Positions 1 to 6,838 of a stretch of 14,343 nucleotides of DNA are shown here, one piece after another (within the stretch, counting starts at the first letter, position 1; every line of letters starts with the position of its first letter). Under the pieces are notes generated by a model, which was not told where the DNA came from, made no database searches, and saw only the letters and a program-made list of their open reading frames with translations. The stretch is from Neptuniibacter sp. (GTDB taxonomy: Bacteria; Pseudomonadota; Gammaproteobacteria; Pseudomonadales; Balneatricaceae), in the NCBI GenBank assembly GCA_030149405.1, contig JASBRM010000261.1, forward strand, positions 1-14,343. Direction: 5' to 3'. The translations under genes and the position numbers were made by a program.

Positions 1-41
1 AGGGATTAAATATATATTAATTATTAAATAATAATCCTAAT

Positions 42-78
42 CGTATGACTATCAAACGATGCGTTCGATTATCAAACG
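42..78. promoter_or_regulatory. Tandem dyad-symmetric sites, candidate upstream activator sequence
   Basis: Two 17-base units lie exactly 20 bases apart (42-58 and 62-78). Both share the right half ATCAAACG, and the left halves CGTATGAC and CGTTCGAT are imperfect inverted complements of it around a central T. Two dimer sites on the same DNA face about 180 bases upstream of a sigma-54-like promoter is the usual arrangement of enhancer sites for a bacterial enhancer-binding protein. The binding protein is inferred to be the activator encoded at 458-2473; this is not shown by sequence alone. Confidence 0.45.
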
Positions 79-257
79 GGTATTTTTTTTGTATATTCAA
101 GAGAACAATTTGTTACTTATAAAACATGAGGTTATGCTTAAACATCCTTAGGATTAGGAAATAAGTTTAAGAAGATTAAATACAAAGTAGTATTTCAATA
201 TACTATCCTTTAAATAGCCTGAAACACTTGTACCCAAGTAAGATCAATGACGGTGAC

Positions 258-273
258 GGGCTGAAGTCTTGCA
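258..273 (+). promoter_or_regulatory. Candidate sigma-54 (-24/-12) promoter of the activator gene
   Basis: The 16-base stretch GGGCTGAAGTCTTGCA has GG (259-260) and GC (271-272) separated by exactly 10 bases, as sigma-54 promoters require. The -12 box TTGCA is perfect, while the -24 box GGGCTG matches TGGCAC only at GG-C. If real, transcription would start near 284 and leave a leader of about 170 bases. A gene for a sigma-54 activator behind a sigma-54 promoter would imply autoregulation. Confidence 0.35.
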
Positions 274-457
274 CCCACTCACGCAAACGAAAGGAGCATT
301 GCGGGAAGTTATTTACTTGAATGGATTGTCAGAGTTAGGATCCATGATTAAGTTAAATCTTCAATTATGAATTCAAATTAATCAGGGCTACGGCTTCTCT
401 TTTGAAGTAGTAATCGATGGCCTAAAAAAACAATAAAAATAAGAACGAGAGAACAAA

Positions 458-2473
458 GTGGCAAGAAGTCATAATAAATATGCTGCAAACTTCACAAATC
501 CTGCAGTCTTTTCTCAGAAGGAAATAGACAAAGCATGGGACAGTTTTTTATGCGGAACTGAAAAATCAGAACCAATAAAGGTCCGCGGGAGCATTATTAA
601 TTCATGGGAACGATGCCAATCAAGTGGTGTTGACCCCAATATTAAGATTGCTCCTATGGTTGCATCTGATGACTCCCTAGGATTAACAAGATTGCAGAAT
701 CGGGACTTACTTGACTGTTCTCAGTCCACAATCGAACAAGCGAAAGTACTCCTTAACGATTTAGAAACAGTTCTATTCATTACCGACAGAAATGCTGTAA
801 ACATTGAGATTGTTGGTGATCCACGAACTTTGGAAAGTGCCAGAGATATTAGTTTACTTCCCGGTAGTGGCTGGACAGAAGTAATCTCTGGTTCGAATGC
901 CGTAGGCACTGCAATTGAATCTAATTTGCCTACCCAAGTACACGGCCATGAACATTTCTGTGAAGGCTTTAAACCATGGAGTTGTACTGCAGCATGCATC
1001 TATGATCCATATGACAAACAAAGAATTGGCGTAATAGACATTTCAGGATTGTCAGATAGTTTCGACCGTTTTCACCTACCCCTTGTAGTTTCTTGGGCAA
1101 ATTCTATCCAGGCTCAGCTAGAGGTATTGAATACCCTTCGTTGGGCAAAAATCGAAGACGCCCTACATGCTGATACCAAGTTACAAGGTGCTGGTGATTT
1201 CCTTTTATTCGATACCCATGGCAGATTCATAAGATCCAGCACGCACGATGAAGAACTATTAAGAACGTTTATACCTAAGTATGTTAACGGCAGAAAATTT
1301 AGACTTAATCTGGAACGCTATGGGGGTGAGGAGAATAAACTTGAACACTTAGCTTTCAATAACTCCATGGACAATTGGATACAGCCTATTGCAGACCCAA
1401 GGAGAAAAAATGAGCTATTAGGTTTTAAAGTAAATCTGCCTACTGAGAACATGCAAAATGATGCGTCCTACAAAAGATTTACAACAAACATCACAAACAA
1501 TAAGTTCAGCCATTCAAAAAATTCTAATACAATCAATCTAGGCCCATCATTAGATTCACATAAAATAAAGCTGGCATCAAAATCTCCCTTACCTATTTTA
1601 TTGTTAGGTGATACCGGGTCGGGAAAAGAATACGCAGCTAAAAAAATTCATCAAGAACGTTCTGAATCTGACTCTCCTTTTGTAGCATTAAACTGCGGTG
1701 CATTCTCCAAAGATTTACTTAATGGAGAACTATTTGGTTATATCGAAGGAGCTTTCACAGGTGCTAAAAAAGGAGGTATGGCTGGGAAGATTGAGGCTGC
1801 AAACGGAGGTGTTTTATTTCTCGATGAGATAGGTGAAATGCCGTTAGATATCCAACCTGTATTCTTACGTGTTCTGCAGGAAATGGAAATATATAGAATC
1901 GGTGAAACAAAGCCCAGACTTGTAAATTTCAAGCTAATTGCGGCTACAAATATAGATTTGAAGCAAGCTGTTGCTGAGGGTCGTTTTAGAAAAGACTTAT
2001 ATTATAGAATTGCGAATATCGTAGTTAAGCTTAGTCCGCTTTCCGAAAGGAAAGATGAAATACCTGGATTAATAGAATCTATCCTTTACAGAATTAGCTT
2101 CGAACATAAAACAGATCGAAAATATGTATCTGATGAGCTTCTAAATTTACTAGAATCAATGCCCTGGCCAGGAAACATTAGGGAGCTTTCAAATGTTTTG
2201 GAATACATGGTCTTTATGTCCACGGGCAATGTACTAATGACAACTGACCTACCTCCAGAGTACCTTGAAAGTGATCACGATTTGGACGTTAACCTCCAGC
2301 ATATGGACCAAACCTCTTCGCAACAAAGTGATTTTGTCAGTCTTGAAGATGCTGAAAAATCCAGTATTTCAGCTGCCATAGAAGCAACTAATGGGAATAT
2401 GACTAAAGCGTCTGCATTACTTGGCATAGCAAAAAGCACGCTATATCAAAAAGTAAAAAAATATAATCTATAA
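458..2473 (+). CDS. Sigma-54-dependent transcriptional activator, AcoR-like, Fis family
   Basis: This 671-residue protein is a bacterial enhancer-binding protein that uses ATP to open sigma-54 promoters. The N-terminal half (about residues 75-230) looks like the GAF-type sensor of AcoR relatives. The central AAA+ domain shows Walker A GDTGSGKE (384-391), the sigma-54 contact loop GAFTGA (431-436), Walker B VLFLDEIG (452-459), a sensor KLIAATN and an arginine-finger region GRFRKDLYYRI. The last 40 or so residues form a Fis-type helix-turn-helix. There is no phosphorylated receiver domain, so it probably senses a small molecule directly. The start is GTG at 458 with only a weak purine-rich ribosome site; the next in-frame Met would cut into the N-terminal region. 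It precedes the monooxygenase and esterase genes on the same strand and is probably their activator. The ligand cannot be read from the sequence. Confidence 0.94.
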   Translation: MARSHNKYAANFTNPAVFSQKEIDKAWDSFLCGTEKSEPIKVRGSIINSWERCQSSGVDPNIKIAPMVASDDSLGLTRLQNRDLLDCSQSTIEQAKVLLNDLETVLFITDRNAVNIEIVGDPRTLESARDISLLPGSGWTEVISGSNAVGTAIESNLPTQVHGHEHFCEGFKPWSCTAACIYDPYDKQRIGVIDISGLSDSFDRFHLPLVVSWANSIQAQLEVLNTLRWAKIEDALHADTKLQGAGDFLLFDTHGRFIRSSTHDEELLRTFIPKYVNGRKFRLNLERYGGEENKLEHLAFNNSMDNWIQPIADPRRKNELLGFKVNLPTENMQNDASYKRFTTNITNNKFSHSKNSNTINLGPSLDSHKIKLASKSPLPILLLGDTGSGKEYAAKKIHQERSESDSPFVALNCGAFSKDLLNGELFGYIEGAFTGAKKGGMAGKIEAANGGVLFLDEIGEMPLDIQPVFLRVLQEMEIYRIGETKPRLVNFKLIAATNIDLKQAVAEGRFRKDLYYRIANIVVKLSPLSERKDEIPGLIESILYRISFEHKTDRKYVSDELLNLLESMPWPGNIRELSNVLEYMVFMSTGNVLMTTDLPPEYLESDHDLDVNLQHMDQTSSQQSDFVSLEDAEKSSISAAIEATNGNMTKASALLGIAKSTLYQKVKKYNL

Positions 2474-2607
2474 TTTAAAGCCATAAAAATTTCAAAACAA
2501 ACTCAAAATATTTCAATACCCTATAAAACTTAGAAGCCATAATTTCCTACGTTCATTGTAAGCACTATCCTCTTTAGTAACTTAAATGTTGCGGCTAAAC
2601 TTTTGCC

Positions 2608-2638
2608 AAGCAGATAGCACCTATCTGCTTGTTTTTTT
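2608..2638 (+). terminator. Intrinsic terminator of the activator gene
   Basis: A perfect 10-base stem (AAGCAGATAG at 2608-2617 with CTATCTGCTT at 2621-2630) closes a 3-base loop and runs into GTTTTTTT. It lies 134 bases past the activator stop. It separates the regulator transcript from the monooxygenase operon. Confidence 0.9.
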
Positions 2639-2769
2639 CCTGCCACCAAAATTCCTTCAAAATAAACACTTAAATATTCAATAGAGCCAGGGCAATCTTC
2701 AAGTACCATAGTCGTCGACGTTAGAAAACCTCAACCAACTTTTTCTTCGCTGTTTAAGTTGTGTTGCTT

Positions 2770-2812
2770 GGTAGTCTAGGCATACCGGTCGCCTCCGAAT
2801 GCCTAGCCTACC
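2770..2812 (+). other. Structured hairpin element A with conserved loop
   Basis: A 14-base stem with one mismatch (GGTAGTCTAGGCAT, 2770-2783, with ATGCCTAGCCTACC, 2799-2812) encloses a 15-base loop. Inside the loop CGG (2786-2788) can pair with CCG (2795-2797) around the hexaloop TCGCCT. No T-run follows, so it is not a simple terminator. The loop core CGGTCGCCTCCGA matches the loop of the terminator hairpin at 2978-3020 at 11 of 13 positions. It may be a DNA element (REP-like, as GTAG/CTAC sits at the foot) or an RNA motif. Confidence 0.5.
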
Positions 2813-2977
2813 ACCCTTTAACGATACCCTAACGTCTGATTATAGCCATTAACTTCGACATTTAAGGTTCAAAAACCTAGATTTCGAACTGCTTGGCTGT
2901 AATTAAAAAATTTAACACTAGTTGGATTTTTTGTACGACTCTCAACAAGCAATTATTCATATTTGCTTGCTACGTTT

Positions 2978-3026
2978 TGACGGGCTAGGTTTCGGTCGTC
3001 CCCGACTTCCTAGCCCGTCATTTTTT
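2978..3026 (+). terminator. Strong intrinsic terminator with structured loop (element B)
   Basis: A perfect 12-base stem (TGACGGGCTAGG, 2978-2989, with CCTAGCCCGTCA, 3009-3020) is followed at once by a T-run. The 19-base loop contains TCGG (2992-2995) pairing with CCGA (3002-3005) around hexaloop TCGTCC. It points along the plus strand into the monooxygenase gene, 138 bases before its start. It therefore terminates either a short RNA begun inside the intergenic region or a regulated leader transcript. Confidence 0.8.
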
Positions 3027-3163
3027 ACCTTTCACCGATCCTTTCAAAGAAAGCTTTCTTTTATTCAAGACCATAGCAACCACTGAATATTACTTTAAAC
3101 ACTGAGTTATTGATCAACATTAGGTTTAAAAACTCTTAATAATCATAAAAATGGAGAACTGAT

Positions 3164-4792
3164 ATGAATGCAGCAGTTGATAAAGTAACTGTTTTAGATG
3201 CTATGGTGATTGGTGCAGGTGTTGCTGGCCTGTATCAGTTATATAACTTACGTAAAATGGGTTTAAAAGTACGAGCTTACGACACCGCCACTGGCGTGGG
3301 TGGAACTTGGTACTGGAATCGTTACCCTGGTGCACGTTTTGATTCACAAGCTGAAATCTATCAATATTGGTTTGATGAAGAGATGTATAAGTCTTGGAAA
3401 CCAAGTGAACGTTTTCCTGCCCAACCAGAAACAGAAGAATGGCTAAATTATGTTGCAGACCGCCATGACCTCAAAAAAGACATTCAATTTAGCACTCGTA
3501 TATCTTCCGCACATTATGATGAAACAAGCCAGCGCTGGAACGTCACTACGGATTCCGGGGAAAGGATAAACACTCAATTCTTGATTGCTTGCTGCGGTAT
3601 GTTATCTGCTCCTATTGAAAACCGATTTGAAGGACAGTCCAGCTTCAAAGGTGAAATATACTTAACTGGCAAGTGGCCTAAAGACGCAACAAGTCTAAAA
3701 GGGAAAAAAGTTGCCGTAATCGGTACAGGGGCAACAGGCATTCAAGTTATACAAACAATTGCCCCTGAAGTTGGCAACCTTACTGTTTTCTGCAGAACCC
3801 CTCAATACGTTATCCCAATGAAGAACCCGAAATATTCCGAGGAAGATTGGGCCTACTGGTGTGAAAAGTATAATGAAACAAAGAATAAAGTTTTAAATAC
3901 TTTTGCTGGTTTTGACTATGACTTTAATGAAAAGTCTTGGGCCGAATCAACACCTGAGGAGCGGGAAAAAGTTTTGGAAACTCAATGGGAAGGAGGTTCT
4001 TTGTCCTTATGGCTTGCTAGTTATCCCGAAATTTTCTTTGATGAAAAAATTGGGGAAGAAGTTTCGGAGTTTGTACGCAAAAAAATGCGCGCACGTTTGG
4101 GTAATGACCCGGAATTATGTAACCTATTAATTCCAACAGCCGATGATTACACTTTTGGCACCCATCGAGTACCACTAGAAACAAATTATCTTGAAGTTTA
4201 CCTCAGAGACAACGTTCGCACCGTAGACTGCCGAGACACTCCTATTCAGAAGTTTGTCCCAGAAGGCATTCAAACTTCAGATGGAACGATTCACGATTTT
4301 GATGTGATCATTTTAGCTACAGGCTTTGATGCCGGATCTGGAGCACTCAGCAGAATTGATTTTCAAGGCCGTGATAACCGTTCCCTTAAAGATCAATGGC
4401 AAAATGAAATCACAACAGCAATGGGCTTACAGGTTCATGGTTATCCAAACCTGTTCACAACAGGGGCACCATTAGCACCTTCAGCAGCACTTTGTAATAT
4501 GACTACTTGTCTTCAGTACCAGGTTAACTGGATAACGGATTGCATAGACTTTGCACTTAAAAATGGAAAGGCAACAGTCGAAGTTTCCCAAGAAACCCAA
4601 GACGCCTGGGTTAAACATCATGATGAAGTTGCAGCTAAAACCCTCGTTGTCAAAACTGATTCCTGGTATATGGGTTCAAATGTCGAAGGAAAACCTCGTA
4701 GGTTGTTATCATATATTGGCGGCGTTAATACCTACCATCAAAAATGTGATGAGATTGCTGAGAATGGATACCCTGGATTTGACATGACGTGA
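3164..4792 (+). CDS. Baeyer-Villiger-type flavin monooxygenase (MekA-like)
   Basis: This 542-residue protein is a class B flavoprotein monooxygenase expected to use FAD, NADPH and O2 to insert oxygen beside a ketone carbonyl, giving an ester or lactone. An N-terminal FAD-binding GAGVAG (residues 17-22) is followed by GTWYWNRYPGARFD, a second dinucleotide motif GTGATG (187-192) for NADPH, and the C-terminal ATG motif VIILATGFD. The Arg before VPLETNY (about 335) matches the catalytic Arg of phenylacetone monooxygenase. The family fingerprint FxGxxxHxxxW appears as FKGEIYLTGKW (161-171), so the usual His is Leu167. Length is normal for the type I family. The ATG at 3164 has a TGGAG ribosome site 7-8 bases upstream. 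The esterase gene follows after 39 bases, so both are probably one operon acting on a ketone such as a methyl ketone. The substrate is inferred from context. Confidence 0.88.
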   Translation: MNAAVDKVTVLDAMVIGAGVAGLYQLYNLRKMGLKVRAYDTATGVGGTWYWNRYPGARFDSQAEIYQYWFDEEMYKSWKPSERFPAQPETEEWLNYVADRHDLKKDIQFSTRISSAHYDETSQRWNVTTDSGERINTQFLIACCGMLSAPIENRFEGQSSFKGEIYLTGKWPKDATSLKGKKVAVIGTGATGIQVIQTIAPEVGNLTVFCRTPQYVIPMKNPKYSEEDWAYWCEKYNETKNKVLNTFAGFDYDFNEKSWAESTPEEREKVLETQWEGGSLSLWLASYPEIFFDEKIGEEVSEFVRKKMRARLGNDPELCNLLIPTADDYTFGTHRVPLETNYLEVYLRDNVRTVDCRDTPIQKFVPEGIQTSDGTIHDFDVIILATGFDAGSGALSRIDFQGRDNRSLKDQWQNEITTAMGLQVHGYPNLFTTGAPLAPSAALCNMTTCLQYQVNWITDCIDFALKNGKATVEVSQETQDAWVKHHDEVAAKTLVVKTDSWYMGSNVEGKPRRLLSYIGGVNTYHQKCDEIAENGYPGFDMT

Positions 4793-4831
4793 TAGCTGTT
4801 TATAACTTCTAGCTAATAACAGGTGTTTAAA

Positions 4832-5875
4832 ATGAGTATTTATTACACTCAAGAAATCCATGGTCCTTATGAATTGATCAATATTGGTGACTTACAGCTT
4901 GAGGAGGGAGGTAATATTCCCAACTGTATGCTGGCAGTCGCCACATTTGGTGAGCTGAATTCAGAAAAAAATAACGCCATACTCATACCTACTTGGTACT
5001 CAGGTACCAATAAAATTATGGAACAGGTGTATATCGGTGAAGGGCGAGCCCTAGATCCATCTGAATATTTCATCATTATTGTCAATCAAATAGGTAATGG
5101 TCTTTCTACCTCTCCCAGTAATTCTTCAGGGAGCCTGAAAGGAGCCCGTTTCCCTCTTGTACGCATTGGAGACGATGTAAGAGCTCAACATAAACTACTT
5201 ACAGAACATTATGGTTTACAGAGCCTTGCATTAGTATTCGGTGGTTCAATGGGAGCCCAACAGACATATGAATGGGCTGTTCGCTATCCCGATTTTGTGA
5301 AACGTGCAGCCCCCTTAGCTGGGGTTGCTAAAAATACAGAGCATGACTTCATTTTTACTGAAACTCTGATTGAAGCGATTGAGTCAGATCCTAATTTCAA
5401 GGATGGTTTTTACAATTCACGCTATGCTGTGTCTGAAGGTTTAGAGCGTCATGCGAAGCTATGGACAGTGATGGGATGGAGCACAGATTTTTTTGCCCAG
5501 AAGAGGCATAAAGATCTTGGGCACGCCAATATCAGAGACTTTGTAAATGACTTCATGGTTGAATACTTTGCGCCCATGGATCCAAACAATCTACTCAGGA
5601 TGGCCTGGAAATGGCAGAGAGGTGATGTTAGTAGGCATACCGCAGGTGACCTACCAGCAGCACTTGGCAGAATTAAAGCTAAAACTTTTGTGATGCCGAT
5701 TAGCCATGACATGTTTTTCACAGTGAATGATTGCTGTGCTGAACAACAAATGATTCCAGGAAGTGAATTTCGACCAGTCGAGTCTATTGATGGACACTTA
5801 GGCCTTTTTGGAACTGATGAAGAAATGATTCTTGAGATCGATGATAACCTTAAGGAGCTATTGAGTATTAATTAA
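4832..5875 (+). CDS. Alpha/beta-hydrolase esterase of the homoserine acetyltransferase fold (MekB-like)
   Basis: The protein belongs to the MetX-type alpha/beta-hydrolase family. Counting from the ATG at 4832 (347 residues), the nucleophile elbow GGSMG places Ser139, HDMFF gives Asp293 and DGHLGLFG gives His322, a complete Ser-Asp-His triad. MetX-fold proteins include homoserine O-acetyltransferases and true esterases such as MekB of Pseudomonas veronii, which splits the acetate ester made by its partner monooxygenase. Position directly behind a Baeyer-Villiger-type gene favours the esterase role: hydrolysis of the ester to an alcohol and an acid in the cytoplasm. A GTG three codons earlier (4823) is in frame but lacks a ribosome site, whereas ATG 4832 has AGGTG 8 bases upstream. 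A role in methionine synthesis is the alternative, but no methionine genes are nearby. Confidence 0.86.
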   Translation: MSIYYTQEIHGPYELINIGDLQLEEGGNIPNCMLAVATFGELNSEKNNAILIPTWYSGTNKIMEQVYIGEGRALDPSEYFIIIVNQIGNGLSTSPSNSSGSLKGARFPLVRIGDDVRAQHKLLTEHYGLQSLALVFGGSMGAQQTYEWAVRYPDFVKRAAPLAGVAKNTEHDFIFTETLIEAIESDPNFKDGFYNSRYAVSEGLERHAKLWTVMGWSTDFFAQKRHKDLGHANIRDFVNDFMVEYFAPMDPNNLLRMAWKWQRGDVSRHTAGDLPAALGRIKAKTFVMPISHDMFFTVNDCCAEQQMIPGSEFRPVESIDGHLGLFGTDEEMILEIDDNLKELLSIN

Positions 5876-5953
5876 TAACTATTTAGATGAAAAGTTATAA
5901 ATTACATCCTAACAACGGGATTATCTAAGGGTTAGTCAGACCTAAGAGAGATT

Positions 5954-5980
5954 AATGGGAGGTTTAACCTCCCATTTTTT
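5954..5980 (+). terminator. Intrinsic terminator closing the monooxygenase-esterase operon
   Basis: The stem ATGGGAGG (5955-5962) pairs with CCTCCCAT (5968-5975) around a 5-base AT loop and ends in TTTTTT. It lies 78 bases after the esterase stop. With the stem able to extend inward through the AT loop, it is a strong rho-independent terminator. Confidence 0.92.
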
Positions 5981-6289
5981 AGCCCTGATACTGTGCCGAT
6001 TGTCATGCCCCTAAGAACACAAATCTAAAAGCTCATATCATAAATACTGAACAGTATTTAAAGGGGCTGTTTTGACTGATGACGTGAGATCTGATTGAAA
6101 CTAGCTCTATCTCGATTACTCAAGAAGCTCAAAAAACAAGGCAGATATTGAAGAGCCTAATTGCCTTATTATCTCTATTTTTCAAAACTTTCACTGGTAT
6201 ATTCAATAATTAGTATGGTTTCACGTTCTAGAATAATTTGATTAAAAAAAATATTAATCCTAAACAAAAATCGACGTGAGGATAAAGCG
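5981..6289. other. Non-coding region with a nested inverted repeat
   Basis: No convincing gene is seen. The notable structure is at 6007-6066: a perfect 8-base dyad inside an outer GCCCCT/AGGGGC inverted repeat (listed separately). The last 40 bases are A-rich and lead into the ribosome site TGAGGA (6277-6282) of the next gene. Confidence 0.5.
6007..6066. repeat. Nested inverted repeat around a perfect dyad
   Basis: The arms TAAATACT (6041-6048) and AGTATTTA (6053-6060) are perfect inverted complements around GAAC. An outer pair GCCCCT (6007-6012) and AGGGGC (6061-6066) encloses it asymmetrically. It could be an operator for the downstream gene or a remnant of a small mobile palindrome. It is not a LexA box, since the CTG and CAG are separated by only 2 bases. 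Confidence 0.45.
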
Positions 6290-6754
6290 ATGAAACCATT
6301 CGGAATTATGACTTGGTTTTTGCTAGCTGTACCTTTATTGGCAAGTGCCGGTCCGTACACGCCGACATCAGATAAAAAATACCTGATAATCACCAGACAA
6401 ACTGTTTTAACTGATTCTTTTGCAAAAAATTTGGAAAAGATTCGCAATCCTTCAAGCACTAATATGATATCTCAGGCTCGAGACATAAAACTTGTGGAAT
6501 CTGAAAACTTAGCAGCTGTAAATGATGTGAGAGAAGTCTTCTCTAACAACTTGGAAATGATTCGCAACCCTTCAACGCCTACCATGATATCTCAGACTAC
6601 AGACATCAAGGACATTGTATCTAAAAATTCTGTAGCTGTAAGTAATGGGATAGATGTCTTTACTAACAATTTGGAAATGATTCGCAACCCTTCAATCGCT
6701 AATGAGATTTCCCAGACCGTTGATATGAAGTATGTGGTATCTGAAATCCAGTAA
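6290..6754 (+). CDS. Predicted secreted protein of 40-residue repeats, function unknown
   Basis: I do not recognise this 154-residue protein. It starts with a typical Sec signal peptide: a Lys near the N-terminus, a hydrophobic core FLLAVPLLA, and a likely cut after ASA (about residue 20). The mature part is three tandem repeats with the core NLExIRNPSxxxxISQxxDIK. The repeats begin with Leu48, Leu88 and Leu128, spaced exactly 40 residues (120 bases; TTG codons at 6431, 6551, 6671). There are no cysteines and no transmembrane segment after the signal. The ribosome site TGAGGA sits 7 bases before ATG 6290. A degenerate fourth repeat continues beyond the stop in another frame, so the gene was probably longer. 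The phosphatase gene follows on the same strand. Likely location is the periplasm or outside the cell; no catalytic motif is visible. Confidence 0.7.
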   Translation: MKPFGIMTWFLLAVPLLASAGPYTPTSDKKYLIITRQTVLTDSFAKNLEKIRNPSSTNMISQARDIKLVESENLAAVNDVREVFSNNLEMIRNPSTPTMISQTTDIKDIVSKNSVAVSNGIDVFTNNLEMIRNPSIANEISQTVDMKYVVSEIQ

Positions 6755-6815
6755 CTGAAAGAAATGTTAGAGGTGTATTCACAAAAATTTGGAAAAGGTT
6801 TATAGCCTTCACTAA
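6755..6815 (+). pseudogene. Decayed fourth repeat unit of the preceding secreted protein gene
   Basis: After the TAA at 6752 the sequence still resembles the repeat: it has a TTGGAAAAGGTT segment beginning at 6789, where an intact fourth unit would put its TTG at 6791. In that frame it reads FTKNLEKVYSLH and then a stop. Compared with the previous unit there is a net loss of 2 bases between 6737 and 6789, which brings in the early stop. Confidence 0.5.
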
Positions 6816-6838
6816 TTAAATAAGAAAATTTATCCTAA

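Larger units (their letters stand above)
1..457. other. Non-coding region upstream of the sigma-54 activator gene
   Basis: No convincing gene is seen on either strand here. The region is AT-rich. It contains a tandem pair of dyad-symmetric 17-base sites near its left end (42-78) and a -24/-12-like sigma-54 element (258-273), both listed separately. The stretch from about 284 to the GTG start at 458 would be a long untranslated leader if that promoter is real. The left edge is cut by the window, so the gene further upstream is unknown. Confidence 0.6.
2639..3163. other. Non-coding region between activator and monooxygenase, rich in hairpins
   Basis: No gene is seen. The region holds two two-hairpin elements. 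Element A has a small stem near 2731-2765 followed by a large hairpin at 2770-2812. Element B has a small stem CAAGCAA/TTGCTTG at 2946-2969 followed by a terminator hairpin at 2978-3020. After the terminator, 140 bases lead to the monooxygenase start. The promoter of the monooxygenase operon should lie after 3026 or read through that terminator, but I found no good -24/-12 element between 3027 and 3163. A half-match to the 42-78 operator, CGTCTGATTAT, is at 2833-2843. Confidence 0.55.

Noticed and set aside
2776..2792. GG-N10-GC match resembling a sigma-54 promoter before the monooxygenase
   Set aside because: It lies inside the stem and loop of the first hairpin, which explains the bases. 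The flanking match is poor and it is about 370 bases from the start codon.
2730..3026. Integron attC sites as the origin of the paired hairpins
   Set aside because: The expected RYYYAAC and GTTRRRY core boxes are not present at the hairpin ends, and no integron integrase or cassette structure is visible.
3201..5721. Several short open frames in other frames of the monooxygenase and esterase genes
   Set aside because: They are shadows of well-supported genes with full catalytic motifs, and their translations look non-biological.
6041..6060. Possible LexA box
   Set aside because: LexA sites need CTGT and ACAG separated by 8 bases; here CTG and CAG are only 2 bases apart.
6175..6459. Open frame of 94 codons on the minus strand
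   Set aside because: It overlaps the signal-peptide and repeat protein on the other strand, lacks a ribosome site and has no recognisable features.
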